DNA from: Elusimicrobiales bacterium
GTDB lineage: Bacteria > Elusimicrobiota > Elusimicrobia > Elusimicrobiales > UBA9959
Length of the DNA: 64,000 bases
Direction of reading: 5' to 3'
NCBI GenBank assembly: GCA_028688015.1
Contig: JAQTZB010000007.1
Coordinates: forward strand, 124,001 to 188,000
Shown: in pieces, positions 9,078 to 19,160 of the stretch
How the letters are laid out: the number at the start of each line of letters is the position of its first letter
Position numbering within the stretch: the first letter of the stretch is position 1
Position numbers and translations under genes: made by a program
Notes under the pieces: generated by a model
Told to the model about the DNA's origin: nothing
The model's database searches: none
Seen by the model: the letters and a program-made list of their open reading frames with translations, nothing else

Positions 9078-10031
9078 CTAAATTGTTCGCAGAGGGTCAG
9101 CGTCTTCTCTATCTCGGCGTCCATGCTGCCTGCCGGAGTAAACCCGGCCGCTTTAAGTTTGTCGATTACATAGTTCACGGGCTTGGGCTGCGCCGCGCCT
9201 GTCGCGGCCGGGCCCGTAGTAATCGCGCCCGGTTTTCTGCCGTATTTGGCTTCGTAGACCTTTTCCACCCGGCGCGCGGCGTCCAGGATGGACAGGGAAG
9301 TCCCGCTGCCCAGGTTATACAGTCCATCCCCCCACTCCTCCGGGATGTCGAAGAGGAAATAGCGCACGGCCTCGGCCGCGTCGGAGAGGGTTATGAAATC
9401 CCGGTGTTGCGTGCCGGCGGACTTCAGCGTTATGGCGCCCGCCGTCTGCAGCTGGCGGCACAGGTCGTTGAACACCAGCGTCCAGGCGTTGACGTCCTTG
9501 TCCATAGGGCAGCCGAAACTGTTGGACATGCGGAAGATCAGCGTCTTCATGCCTTTATAGGCCCGGAAGTAGCTGACCCAATCCTCGGCGGCGCGGTGCG
9601 TGGTGCCGTATGGATGCGCGGGCATGGCCGGTGTGGCTTCGCTGATCGTGTCCCCGGCGGCGGGGCCGTAGACATGGAAGGTCGAAAAATAAATGCAGCG
9701 CTGCGTACCGGCGGCGGCCGCCGCTTCCAGGACATTGTAAGTCCCCTTGGTGTTAACCTCGGCCGCCAGCTCCGGGTCCCTGGCGCACTGCGCGTCGTTG
9801 AGCGCGGCCAGGTGGATGACCGCGTCGGCCTTGGTTTCGGCGAAAGCCGCCGCCAGCGAGCGTTTGTCCAGCACGTCTATCGGCAGGACCTTGAACTTTT
9901 CCGCCCAGGCGGGCAGGGCGCCTTTCACCGGCAGGTCGGCCAGCAGCACGCGGCAGTCCGGCTGGCGGCCCAGCCGCTCGGCCAGCCGCCCGCCCACGTA
10001 CCCCAGCCCGCCGGTAATCAGGACGTTCATT
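9074..10031 (-). CDS. NAD-dependent epimerase/dehydratase (SDR)
   Basis: Listed ORF 9074..10627 has a spurious N-terminus; internal ATG at 10031 gives MNVLITGGLGYVGGRLAERLG...HLAALNDAQCARDPELAAEVNTKGTYNVLEAA, overlapping the stop of the upstream gene. Confidence 0.82.
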
Positions 10032-10476
10032 TGTGTTTGAGCGCCCAGTCGTAGGGGATCTTCTTGTCGAAAGGGTCCAACCGGTCTATCTCGCCGGGAG
10101 AATGCGGTACGGAAGAGCAGTTGGCCACTATCGCGGTCTCCGTGCCCATGCCCTTGAAGCCGTTCCACACCATGGGCGGGATCTTTACCAGCGCGTAGTT
10201 CTCGGCGCCCAGGAAGATCTCCTGCAGCTCGCCCTTGGTCTTGGAGCCGGGCCGGTCGTCGTAGAGCACCAGCTTTATCATGCCGCTGACCACGGCGTAG
10301 TTCAGCGTCATCTCCTTGTGGATGTGCCAGCCCTTGATGGCGCCGGGGTACACGGTGGAGAAATAGATCTCGCCGAACTTCTCGAACTCCGGCGAGTCGC
10401 AGCGCAGCATGTGCATTATCGTGCCGCGCTCGTCGGGGATCTTCTTCAGGGGTATTATCTTGACTCCGTCTATCAT
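10027..10476 (-). CDS. dTDP-4-dehydrorhamnose 3,5-epimerase-like cupin (RfbC family)
   Basis: 149 aa; PDERGTIMHMLR, FGEIYFSTVYPGAIKGWHIHKEMTLNYAVVSGMIKLVLYDDR. Confidence 0.72.
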   Translation of the reverse strand: MIDGVKIIPLKKIPDERGTIMHMLRCDSPEFEKFGEIYFSTVYPGAIKGWHIHKEMTLNYAVVSGMIKLVLYDDRPGSKTKGELQEIFLGAENYALVKIPPMVWNGFKGMGTETAIVANCSSVPHSPGEIDRLDPFDKKIPYDWALKHK

Positions 10477-10490
10477 GGTTCCTCCGTTGT

Positions 10491-11726
10491 CTAGGCGGCC
10501 AGCAGGCCGCGGTACAGTTCTCTGTAGCGCTCCGCCGCCCGGCCGCAGGTAAATTCAGCTTCGAAGCGCGCTTTGCCGGCCAGGCCCAGTGCCTCTCGGC
10601 GCCCGGGGTTCGCGGCCAGGTCCGCAATAGCCGCGCCCAGGGCCTCCGCGTCGCCTGGCGGCACCAGCAGCCCGGTGCTACCGTCCTCTATCTGTTCCGG
10701 CACGCCGGCCACGCGCGTGCCTATCACCGGCTTGCCCAGGCTCATGGCCTCCAGCACTACGTTCGGGAAATCTTCCATCCCGGTCGAGGACAGCGCAAAA
10801 ATATCGAAGGCATTCATCAGGTCGAAAATATTCTCCTGCCTGCCCAGGAATTTCACCTCGCCGCCGACGCCCAGCCCGGCGGCCAGTTCTTCCAGGGCGG
10901 CGCGCTCCGGGCCCAGGCCTTCTATCAGCAAAGCCAGTTTTACTCCCGGCAGCCGCGCCCTGGCGGCGGCCAGCGCCTCTACCAGGTAGCGGTGGCCTTT
11001 GCGCGGGTCCAGCAGGGCCACGTTCCCTATCACCACCGCGCCGGCCGGCACGCCCAGCCGCTCGCGCACCGCGGCGGGGGCGTCCTTCAGCGCCCGCGGC
11101 GCTACGCCGTTGGGCATACTCCGGGCCTTTCCCGGCGGCAGCTGCAGGGTCGCCGCGAGTTTCTCACCTGCGTAGGCGGAGCCGGTGACAAAGACCGAGA
11201 CCCGGACGGCCACCGCTCTGTCCAGCGGCCGCTCCAGCCGGCGCGACAGGCGGTCGTAAGGCACGGCGATATTGTTCACCACGAACACCACCGCCCTGGC
11301 CCCTGCCAGTCTCGCCGCGAACACGGCCGTCAGGCAGGAATACGCTCCGGGGTAGCCGCCGTCGTTGATATGCACTATGTCCGGCCTGAAGCGCCTGAAT
11401 TTAAAGAACAGCACCGGCAGCGCCAGCAGCGCGAAAAAATATTTAAGAGCGGTCACCAGGCCCAGCGCCCGCATGACCTTGCCCAGTGGGCCTAGGGCCG
11501 CCGCAAGGTCGTCGGCGAAAAAGACAAGCGCCGGCTCCCGCTGCACGCCGCCTTCCAGCCGCGCGGCCGCCCCTTCCTCGTATTTGCGGCAGCCCCTGTA
11601 AACCAGCAGCGTCTCAAAATCCCGCTTTATCTCCGCGCTGTTGAGCAGCCCCGCCACCATGTTCTCGCACCCGGCGAAAAAAGGGCAGTCGGTATAAAAG
11701 AGCAGGCGGGGCTTAGTTTCCGGCAT
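10491..11726 (-). CDS. Family 4 glycosyltransferase
   Basis: 411 aa; GNVALLDPRKGHRYLVEALA, KFLGRQENIFDLMNAFDIFALSSTGMEDFPNVVLEAMSLGKPVIGTRVAGVPEQIEDG. Confidence 0.9.
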   Translation of the reverse strand: MPETKPRLLFYTDCPFFAGCENMVAGLLNSAEIKRDFETLLVYRGCRKYEEGAAARLEGGVQREPALVFFADDLAAALGPLGKVMRALGLVTALKYFFALLALPVLFFKFRRFRPDIVHINDGGYPGAYSCLTAVFAARLAGARAVVFVVNNIAVPYDRLSRRLERPLDRAVAVRVSVFVTGSAYAGEKLAATLQLPPGKARSMPNGVAPRALKDAPAAVRERLGVPAGAVVIGNVALLDPRKGHRYLVEALAAARARLPGVKLALLIEGLGPERAALEELAAGLGVGGEVKFLGRQENIFDLMNAFDIFALSSTGMEDFPNVVLEAMSLGKPVIGTRVAGVPEQIEDGSTGLLVPPGDAEALGAAIADLAANPGRREALGLAGKARFEAEFTCGRAAERYRELYRGLLAA

Positions 11727-12633
11727 TCTTGTAGCTCGCCGCCGTCAGTTTAAGGCCTTCGGCCAGGCCGGTGCGCGGCCGCCAGCCTAAAAGTTTTTTA
11801 GCCCGCGCCGTAGACGCGTAGTATTTCATTATCTCCGCGGGCCGGTAAGGCTTCGCGCCTATCTCCAGCAGCGGCGCCCCGCCCAGCAGACGCGCAGCCA
11901 GCCGGGCCATGTCCTTTATCTTCACCGGCCGGCCGGAGCCTATGTTGACGACCTGCCCGGCGGCGGCTTTAGCCAGTCCGGCCCGCAGGTACGCCTCTAC
12001 CAGGTCGTCGACAAAAACAAAATCCCGCGTCTGCCCGCCGGGCGTCATCCTGAACTGGCGGCCCTCCAGCAGGGACCTCAGCAGCTCCGGCAGGAACATC
12101 GTCGGCGGCTGGCCCGGCCCGTAGGCCAGCGTCGGGCGCAGCACCGTCACCGGCACCCCGTGCGCCCGGTGGTAGAACAGCGCCAGCTGCGTGGCGCAGG
12201 CCTTGGAAAAAGAATAAGGACTAACCGGGTCTTCAGTCTGCGCCTCGCGGTAAGGCGCCGGGCCGCGCCCGTATTCCTCCGCCGTGCCGGAAAACACGAC
12301 GGCGCGGCAGCCGCGCTCCTTCAGCGCCTCCAGCAGGTTGCGGGCGCCCTGCAGGTTGGTCTCCAGCATTCGCCCCAGCAGGGCCGGGGACGGGTCGCGG
12401 TCGGTTAGGGCCGCCAGGTGGAAAATTATTTCAGGCTTCGTTTTGGCGACGGCGGCCTTAACCGCCCTCTCGTCGGACAGGTCGCATTTCAGCGCGCCCG
12501 CGCCTCCCGCCCTGGCGTCGAGGCAAAAAACCTTCGCCCCCTTCTCCCGCAGGGCGGCGCACAGGCGCGCGCCTATGAAGCCGGCCCCGCCGGTCACCAG
12601 CACGCGCGCGCCGCGGTAGGAGGAAAACTTCAT
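11713..12633 (-). CDS. NAD-dependent sugar epimerase/dehydratase (SDR)
   Basis: 306 aa; [61 protein letters not shown]. Confidence 0.85.
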   Translation of the reverse strand: MKFSSYRGARVLVTGGAGFIGARLCAALREKGAKVFCLDARAGGAGALKCDLSDERAVKAAVAKTKPEIIFHLAALTDRDPSPALLGRMLETNLQGARNLLEALKERGCRAVVFSGTAEEYGRGPAPYREAQTEDPVSPYSFSKACATQLALFYHRAHGVPVTVLRPTLAYGPGQPPTMFLPELLRSLLEGRQFRMTPGGQTRDFVFVDDLVEAYLRAGLAKAAAGQVVNIGSGRPVKIKDMARLAARLLGGAPLLEIGAKPYRPAEIMKYYASTARAKKLLGWRPRTGLAEGLKLTAASYKNAGN

Positions 12634-13169
12634 TTACCGTCCTTCACGGTCTCGAGGTAGAAGGTCAGCGTGTTCAGCGGCAGCAGCGCAGACAGGCGCG
12701 TTTCGTAAAACACCGGCTTCCAGTTTGCCAGCTTGGCGGCCAGGCGCTCCAGCAAGGTGCCGGGGTAGTCCTCGTCGAAGACCGCCCTCTTAACGCGGAA
12801 GCGCGCCCGGGAGTACTTGTAGAACTTGCTGAAGTCGCTGCCCGGGTCGAAATAGTCGAAGCTGCGGCAGGTGAAGAAATGCCGGTGCGTCGGGTCTATG
12901 AAGGCGTAGACGCTGCGGAAGAACGGCACTATGATCTTCAGCTCGGCGCCCGGCGCCGTGATGCGGTGCAGCTCTTCCATGACCTTCAGCAGGTCGTCGA
13001 GGTGCTCCACCACGTTGTCGGCCTTCACCGCCGTGAACTCGCCGTCCTTGAAAGGGTACGGGAACTTATTAAGGTCGTGCACGACGTCGGCGTCGGTGTC
13101 GGGCGAGATGTCCACGCCTACCGAGCCCGGCAATTTGCGCTTACCGCAGCCGAAATCGAGTGTTTTCAT
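12630..13169 (-). CDS. Class I SAM-dependent methyltransferase
   Basis: 179 aa; LDFGCGKRKLPGSVGVDISPDTDADVVHDLNKFPYPFKDGEFTAVKADNVVEHLDD. Confidence 0.78.
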   Translation of the reverse strand: MKTLDFGCGKRKLPGSVGVDISPDTDADVVHDLNKFPYPFKDGEFTAVKADNVVEHLDDLLKVMEELHRITAPGAELKIIVPFFRSVYAFIDPTHRHFFTCRSFDYFDPGSDFSKFYKYSRARFRVKRAVFDEDYPGTLLERLAAKLANWKPVFYETRLSALLPLNTLTFYLETVKDGK

Positions 13170-13171
13170 AA

Positions 13172-14059
13172 TTATCGCCGCGCCTTCAGCGCGTTGAACT
13201 TCCGCGTATCCGCGTAAATCCTGTCCACGTCCAGCCGCCCGGCCTTGCCGGGCAGCGATTCTACTGCCGAGAAAGGCACGCCGGCCCCGGCCAGCAGGTT
13301 CCGCAGCAGCGTCCGCATGCGCACCGGCCGCCCGCTGCCCACATTGTAGACCTCTCCCGCCCGCCCGCGGGCCATCACGGTCTGCAGGGCCGCCGCGGCT
13401 TCGCCGGCCGGCAGGTAATCCCGCCAGGAATCCAGCCGCCCCACCGTGATCTTCTTCGTTTCCCCCCGCTTATAGGCGTCCAGCTGCCGCGCCACCCGGC
13501 CGGGGAACAGGGCCTCGCTCAGGCCGGGACCGGTCAGGTTGAAAACGCGGGCCACTACTATGTCCGCCCCGTAGACCCGGTGGACGAACTCGCACAGGCG
13601 CGTCTGCAGCGTCTTGGCGAAGCCGTAAAAGTTAACCGGCCGCAGCGGCGCCGTCTCCGGCACCGGGTTTTTGGCCGGGGCGCCGTATTCGGCGGCACTG
13701 CCCACCAGCAGCACGCGGCACTTCAGCCCCAGCTCGCGCACCGCGTCCAGAAGGTTCTTGGCCGGCAGGAAATTGCCGCGGTAATTTACGCCGTAATCCC
13801 CGGAGAAGACGCCGGCCAGGTGGTAGATCTCCGACGGCGCGGCCGCGGCGAGCAGCCGCTTCACCGCTTTCGGGTTTGTCAGGTCGCAGGCGCGGCACGG
13901 CAGGCCGTCCACCACGCCCGCGCGCAGGTCCGTAAGCACGGGGCTCCCCCCGCTGTCGCGCAGCAGCCCGGCCAGCGCCCGCCCCAAAAAACCGGCGGCG
14001 CCAGTCACCAGCACGCGCTTAAATGCCGATCTTTTTGCGGATCGTCTTGAAGTTCTCAT
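13172..14059 (-). CDS. NAD-dependent epimerase/dehydratase, GDP-6-deoxyhexose reductase-like SDR
   Basis: RVLVTGAAGFLGRALAGLL, AAEYGAPAKNPVPETAPLRPVNFYGFAKTLQ, VARVFNLTGPGLSE; real start is probably downstream of 14059 because the ORF overlaps the previous gene. Confidence 0.78.
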   Translation of the reverse strand: MRTSRRSAKRSAFKRVLVTGAAGFLGRALAGLLRDSGGSPVLTDLRAGVVDGLPCRACDLTNPKAVKRLLAAAAPSEIYHLAGVFSGDYGVNYRGNFLPAKNLLDAVRELGLKCRVLLVGSAAEYGAPAKNPVPETAPLRPVNFYGFAKTLQTRLCEFVHRVYGADIVVARVFNLTGPGLSEALFPGRVARQLDAYKRGETKKITVGRLDSWRDYLPAGEAAAALQTVMARGRAGEVYNVGSGRPVRMRTLLRNLLAGAGVPFSAVESLPGKAGRLDVDRIYADTRKFNALKARR

Positions 14060-14726
14060 TGCAGTAATCGTAATCCTCGGGCCGGCCTATATCCAGCCAG
14101 AACCCCTTGAAGGGCCGCGCCTTGTAGCCCGCGCCGGCCTTGATGCCGTCGAGCATCAACTGGTCGAAGCCGTAGGGCTTGCCCTTCGGCAGCGCCCGCA
14201 CCACGGAGCGGTTCAGGCAGTAGATGCCCATGCTCACGTCGAAGGCCAGCTCCGGCTTCTCGGTAAACTCCACGATGCTGCCGGCCTTGTCGTATTTCAG
14301 CACGCCGAAATCTATCTTCGAAGTGCGGTTGAAAGTGGTCACGCTGACTTTATTGCCCGCACGCGCGTGCCAGTCGTAGAACTTGCGGTAATCCAGGTCG
14401 CACAGGATGTCGCCGTTCATCACCAGGAAGTTCTCCGGCAGGTCCTTAATGAGCGTCAGCGGTCCTATCGTGCCCAGCGGCTTGTCCTCGGTGGAATAGG
14501 TCAGCTTCACGCCCCACTTGCTGCCGTCGCCGAAGAAAGCCATCATCAGCTCGGCCAAGTGGTTCACCGTGATCGTGATATTCTTAAAGCCGGCGCGGGC
14601 CAGCTGGCGGATGACCACTTCCAGGATGCTCATCTCGTCGCCCACCGGCACCAGCGGCTTGGGGATCAGCGTCGTGTACGGCTTAAGCCGGGTGCCTTTG
14701 CCGCCGGCCAGTATTATCGCGCGCAT
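14019..14726 (-). CDS. Sugar-1-phosphate nucleotidyltransferase (PtmE/HddC/RfbA-like)
   Basis: 235 aa; MRAIILAGGKGTRLKPYTTLIPKPLVPVGD, VMNGDILCDLDY, VSMGIYCLNRSVV. Confidence 0.85.
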   Translation of the reverse strand: MRAIILAGGKGTRLKPYTTLIPKPLVPVGDEMSILEVVIRQLARAGFKNITITVNHLAELMMAFFGDGSKWGVKLTYSTEDKPLGTIGPLTLIKDLPENFLVMNGDILCDLDYRKFYDWHARAGNKVSVTTFNRTSKIDFGVLKYDKAGSIVEFTEKPELAFDVSMGIYCLNRSVVRALPKGKPYGFDQLMLDGIKAGAGYKARPFKGFWLDIGRPEDYDYCNENFKTIRKKIGI

Positions 14727-14734
14727 GGTTTCTC

Positions 14735-15733
14735 CTAAAGGTTGTAGATGTCGCTCTTGTACCGCGCCAAGTTCTCAGGCCGGCGGAACCACGCCACGGT
14801 CTCGGCCATGCCCTGGTCGAAGGTATGTTCCGGCTTCCAGCCGGTCAGGCGCCGCAGTTTGCGGCTGTCGCCCAGCAGGCGCTCCACCTCGGACTTGGCC
14901 GGGCGCACGCGCTGCTTGTCCCCCGTCAGCTTTGCCGCCGGGTTGATCAGCGCTATCAGCTTCTTCACCACATTGCCGACGGAGATCTCCTTGCCGGTGG
15001 CTATGTTGATCTCCTGCCCCGCCGCCTTGTCGCATTTGGCTATAGCGGCGAAGCCCTTTGCGGTATCCTTCACGTAGACGAAGTCGCGCGTCGGGGCCAG
15101 CGAGCCCAGCTTCAGCTTCTTCTCGCCGCAGAGCAGCTGCGTTATGATCGTGGGGATTACCGCGCGGGCCGACTGCCGCGGGCCGAAGGTATTGAAGGGG
15201 CGCACTATCGTGACCGGCAGGTTGAAGCTGCGGTAGAAGGACTCGGCCAGGCGGTCGGCGCCTATCTTGGTGGCGCTGTAGGGCGACTGGCCCTGGAACG
15301 GGTGCTCCTCGTCTATGGGCACGTAGCGCGCGGTACCGTACACCTCCGACGTGGAGGTGACCAGCACCTTCTTCGTCTTCAGGTCACGCGCCGCCTGCAG
15401 GATGTTCAGCGTGCCCTTGATATTGGTATCCACGTAAGAGTCGGGCGAGTGGTAGGAGAATGGAATGGCTATCAGCGCGGCCAGGTGGAACACCACGTCG
15501 CACCCTTCCACAGCGCGGCGCACGCCGTTGGGGTCGCGAATGTCTCCGGCGAACACCTCCAGCCGGGCCCGGGTCTCTTTGGGCAGCGTATCCAGCCAGC
15601 CCCAGGAGTTGAAAGAGTTGTAATAGACGAAGGCCTTGACCTTGCAGCCTTCGGCCAGCAGTTCCTCTACTAGGTGGCTGCCGATGAAGCCGTCTGCGCC
15701 CGTCACCAGCACTTTTTTTCCGCGGAGGTTCAT
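14735..15733 (-). CDS. legB: NAD-dependent 4,6-dehydratase, LegB-like
   Basis: 332 aa; KVLVTGADGFIGSHLVEELLAEGCKVKAFVYYNSFNSWGWLDTLPKE...IPFSYHSPDSYVDTNIKGTLNILQAARDL closely follows LegB-type dehydratases. Confidence 0.75.
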   Translation of the reverse strand: MNLRGKKVLVTGADGFIGSHLVEELLAEGCKVKAFVYYNSFNSWGWLDTLPKETRARLEVFAGDIRDPNGVRRAVEGCDVVFHLAALIAIPFSYHSPDSYVDTNIKGTLNILQAARDLKTKKVLVTSTSEVYGTARYVPIDEEHPFQGQSPYSATKIGADRLAESFYRSFNLPVTIVRPFNTFGPRQSARAVIPTIITQLLCGEKKLKLGSLAPTRDFVYVKDTAKGFAAIAKCDKAAGQEINIATGKEISVGNVVKKLIALINPAAKLTGDKQRVRPAKSEVERLLGDSRKLRRLTGWKPEHTFDQGMAETVAWFRRPENLARYKSDIYNL

Positions 15734-15769
15734 GTTGTCCCCTGTCCCAAAATATTACAAAACGACCCC

Positions 15770-15785
15770 GGCCGGTCGCCCGGCC
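15770..15785 (-). terminator. Short GC-rich hairpin GGCCGG-tcgc-CCGGCC between DUF2079 gene and legB
   Basis: Perfect 6-bp stem with 4-nt loop in the intergenic gap; no strong U-tract, so it may be a leader structure rather than a terminator. Confidence 0.35.
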
Positions 15786-15842
15786 TTATAAATAACATAT
15801 ATTTTATCAAATAATGGCAGAACTGCGGGACAAGAGGAGCAG

Positions 15843-17630
15843 CTAGAATTGGCGGCGGAAAAAGCGTGGCGCCGAGGAAAGCCAGCCAAACCCCAGCGAA
15901 GACTTGGGCATCGGAAACTCATAGCGCACCTTGCGTTTGAATACCAGGACGTTCTCGTTTTCGGAATGTATGATATAGCGGCCCCCAGGAAACGACAACT
16001 CCTTCCTGAGCAGGGCAACGGCCTCCGCCGACACGGGGGCTTTCTGCCACGAAGAGGTCTGGATACCACGGCTCAACAGAGCCGGAAAACTGGCTGCCGG
16101 AGTTTCGCTGATATTAAGCATTGAGTTATCAGGCCACTTTAGATCAGCGGGCCTGACTGCCGGCGCGAGGTCGAACAGCGCCGCCAGCGCGTTCTTCTGG
16201 ACTACCACGAAATCCGCCCGGTCGTAATAGCTGGGGAACCGCCAAATGTCGCTGCGGTCGACAAAAAAGCCTTCCACGGTCCTGTTAGTCCAGTAGACAA
16301 CGCTGTGGTCCTTCGGAATCGCGCGGACTGCGGCTATCGTATCGCGGTTGCTCGCTATTACGCCGGAACTGTTCTCAACAGTGTAACGGTAAGCCGAAAA
16401 GATCCTGACCCTCGGTTTGATCCCGGTCCGGCTTTGGGAGAAATCCGTCCCGGTATCTATGGCCATAGACGGCAACGCGTACAGGCCTAACCAAAAAACG
16501 TAAAAGAAAAGCGGCAGCGCCAGCAGGCGGCGCACGGGCACGAACGCTCCCTGTTCTTCCTCGCCGGAAGAAAGCAGCACGGCGGCGGCGATAAGCAGCA
16601 TGGTAAATACAGGCATAGGGTGATGCCCGCCGCCGTTCACAAAAGTTATGAACCAGTGCGCCGACGGGGCGACGAGGACCAGCGCCAGGGCCATTTTAAG
16701 CGCCCCGCCCCTGGGCTTTCCGGCCAGCAGCATCGATATCGCCAACACGGCGCCGGTCAGGCCCGCGTAATACCCGACGTCGGTGGGGTTTATCGAGGCC
16801 TCGCCGCTGAAAACCTTGCCTAGGCGCACCACAACATCCGCCGGCACCTTGTGAGAAGTTAACATGTCAAGTTTGAAGATGGGGTGAAGCACGAACGCGG
16901 AGAGGCCCGTATAAAAGGCCGCCAGCGCCGCAGCCGCCAGCGGAAAGAATTTCCGACCCGAAAAAAAAGCCAGGCAGCCGGCGTAGCCAAGCATAAAGAG
17001 AGCCGCGTCCTCCGAAACCAGCAGCAGCAGGAGGGCGACGGCGGTGAACGCCGGCCGGTTTTCCTTCAGGAAAGCGTAGTGCAGCGCCAAAATAATGACG
17101 CCCTGGTACAGCGGGAACAGGCATTTGTAAGTGATGAGGCCGATGAACCACGGCGAAAAAAGAACGGCGAGCAGGGCCGCGTAGCTGTACCAGAACCTGC
17201 GCGGTCCGTAGTGCCTGAGGATCAGGAACAGGAACAGCGGATAGCCCAGCACGTTGAAAGCGATTACCGTCGAGTAAAGAGTAAGGAGGCCGGGGGAGAT
17301 TTTGTACGGCAGCGATAACAGATAGGGAGTCAGGTTCAGGTGCATGGCCAACTGGTTGGCGTAAGGGTAGAGATTACCAGCCACCCCGTCTCCGGAAAAG
17401 TAGTAAAGAGAAGTCTGCAGCGGCCGGTCCGAAACGAAGTTATAGAAGGCCTGGTGCACCCAGGAGACGTCGCCCCAGGAAAAATCCGTCAGCGTAGTCC
17501 CGAGAAAAGCGTAAAAAGCCGACAGGTAATACACGAAGTAGGCGGCGAAGCAACCCAGCACAAAAAAAACAGTCCATTCTCCTCCCGGCCGCCGCAGCCG
17601 CGCCTGGATCCAGCCAGACAGTTTCAGCAT
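15843..17630 (-). CDS. DUF2079-like polytopic membrane protein
   Basis: 595 aa; many TM helices, FYAFLGTTLTDFSWGDVSWVHQAFYNF...SLYYFSGDG, LLVSEDAALFMLGYA. Confidence 0.62.
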   Translation of the reverse strand: MLKLSGWIQARLRRPGGEWTVFFVLGCFAAYFVYYLSAFYAFLGTTLTDFSWGDVSWVHQAFYNFVSDRPLQTSLYYFSGDGVAGNLYPYANQLAMHLNLTPYLLSLPYKISPGLLTLYSTVIAFNVLGYPLFLFLILRHYGPRRFWYSYAALLAVLFSPWFIGLITYKCLFPLYQGVIILALHYAFLKENRPAFTAVALLLLLVSEDAALFMLGYAGCLAFFSGRKFFPLAAAALAAFYTGLSAFVLHPIFKLDMLTSHKVPADVVVRLGKVFSGEASINPTDVGYYAGLTGAVLAISMLLAGKPRGGALKMALALVLVAPSAHWFITFVNGGGHHPMPVFTMLLIAAAVLLSSGEEEQGAFVPVRRLLALPLFFYVFWLGLYALPSMAIDTGTDFSQSRTGIKPRVRIFSAYRYTVENSSGVIASNRDTIAAVRAIPKDHSVVYWTNRTVEGFFVDRSDIWRFPSYYDRADFVVVQKNALAALFDLAPAVRPADLKWPDNSMLNISETPAASFPALLSRGIQTSSWQKAPVSAEAVALLRKELSFPGGRYIIHSENENVLVFKRKVRYEFPMPKSSLGFGWLSSAPRFFRRQF

Positions 17631-19148
17631 TTAGTCCTTACCCCCGCGCTTCAGATAGGCCAGCAGTTCTTCCCGGCTCAGGCCCGCCAGCCAGGGCATA
17701 GCCCGCAACGCGGCTCCCGCCCCCCCGGCGTAAAGAAGGGCGGAGAGCAGAAACGAAGGCAGCGCGCCGCCGCCCACCAGCCCCTGGAAAACGCCCTCCG
17801 CCAGGAATTTAACGGCGGCTCCCAGCCCGACGGCAAGCGCCAGCCCGGCCGCCTGGTAAAACCACTCGTAGTCCCAACCGCAGTTTTTGGCGATGACCCA
17901 CAGGATGAGGTTGACTGAAACTATGTTGACCAGGACCATCTTAAGAGCCAGGCCGATAGCGCCCAGTCCCAGGCCGGGCACGGCCCACGCTGGAGGAGCC
18001 AGCAGGAAGTAGGCGGCGGGAAAGCTGAACAGCATTACCGCCAGCGAAATATAGAAATACTGCCGCGTTTTCTCCACGGCCAGCAGCAAGGTGGTGGCTA
18101 TCTGGCCGAGGGCCTGGTGCACAGGGTACAGGAACATCAGGGCCAGCACCGACACGGCCGAGGCGTAGTTCCCCCCCAGAAACACCCGGACGATCTCTCC
18201 GCTCCACGGGATGAGGAAGCCTGAAAGCAGCGCTCCGAAGAAGTATAGGCTCCGGGAAACCTTCCTGAAGAGCCGCTCAACCCGCGCCATGTCCTTGCGC
18301 CGGACGGCTTCGGCGGTCTCCTTCCAAAAGATGTTCAGGATCGAAGCCGTCGCCAGCACACTGATGGACGCGAACTGATAGGAAACCTGGTAGAAGCCCT
18401 GCTGTATCGCCCCCCCGAAACGCTGCAGCATCCATTTGTCGGCAAAATCGTAAAGAAAAGCGGCCACCGAAAGCAGCGCCAGCGGCGCACAATAGTCGCG
18501 GTACTTTTTCAGCATCCCGGAAAGGGTCTCGCGGCCCTCCTCCTCGCCAGCCTCCGACGGGCCCAGCACCTTGAACGCCGCCATTACAGCCGCTATGTAC
18601 TGCGCGATCAGAAGCAGCAGGACAGCCCGGATGGAAAGGGCGGCTAGCGCCGTAAGCGCGTAAGCGCCGGCGAGATAGACCACGGCCAGCGCCAGGTTCA
18701 GGACCTGCACGCGGATAGTCTTACGGGAGGCCTCGCCGATCTGGTTCACGGTTTGCCAAAGCTGCTGCTGCAGGAAAGACGCTGTGAAGGCCAGCAGGAT
18801 AAGGGCGCGGTGCTCCCCTACCCAGGCCTGCCGCACTAGGGCGTCCGGGAGCAGCAGCGCCACGGCGGTGGCGGTAGCCACGAACTGAGCGGCAAGCCAG
18901 GCCAGATAGAACGAGTAGTACCGCAGCGGGCGCTTGGCCTGCGAGATGAAGGTGTAGAAGGCGTTGGAGGTGCCCAGGTCCAGCAGCGACTTTATAGAGA
19001 CGAAACTGCCCAGGAGGAACATCAGGCGGCCATAGTCCTCGGGCCCCAGGCCCCTGGCTACCAGCAGCCCAGCCAGGAAACTCATCCCGGCGCGAAGCGC
19101 GTTGGAGGCCAGGGACACGGCAAAGCGTTTTTTAACGGAGGCGGGCAT
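17631..19148 (-). CDS. Wzx-like polysaccharide flippase (MOP superfamily)
   Basis: 505 aa; RFAVSLASNALRAGMSFLAGLLVARGLGPEDYGRLMFLLG N-terminus, 12+ TM helices. Confidence 0.85.
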   Translation of the reverse strand: MPASVKKRFAVSLASNALRAGMSFLAGLLVARGLGPEDYGRLMFLLGSFVSIKSLLDLGTSNAFYTFISQAKRPLRYYSFYLAWLAAQFVATATAVALLLPDALVRQAWVGEHRALILLAFTASFLQQQLWQTVNQIGEASRKTIRVQVLNLALAVVYLAGAYALTALAALSIRAVLLLLIAQYIAAVMAAFKVLGPSEAGEEEGRETLSGMLKKYRDYCAPLALLSVAAFLYDFADKWMLQRFGGAIQQGFYQVSYQFASISVLATASILNIFWKETAEAVRRKDMARVERLFRKVSRSLYFFGALLSGFLIPWSGEIVRVFLGGNYASAVSVLALMFLYPVHQALGQIATTLLLAVEKTRQYFYISLAVMLFSFPAAYFLLAPPAWAVPGLGLGAIGLALKMVLVNIVSVNLILWVIAKNCGWDYEWFYQAAGLALAVGLGAAVKFLAEGVFQGLVGGGALPSFLLSALLYAGGAGAALRAMPWLAGLSREELLAYLKRGGKD

Positions 19149-19160
19149 GTTGCCTGCGGG

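Noticed and set aside
10032-10627. N-terminal extension of the listed 9074..10627 ORF
   Set aside because: Covers the RfbC-like gene in another frame; SDR start MNVLITGGLGYVGG at 10031 is clear.
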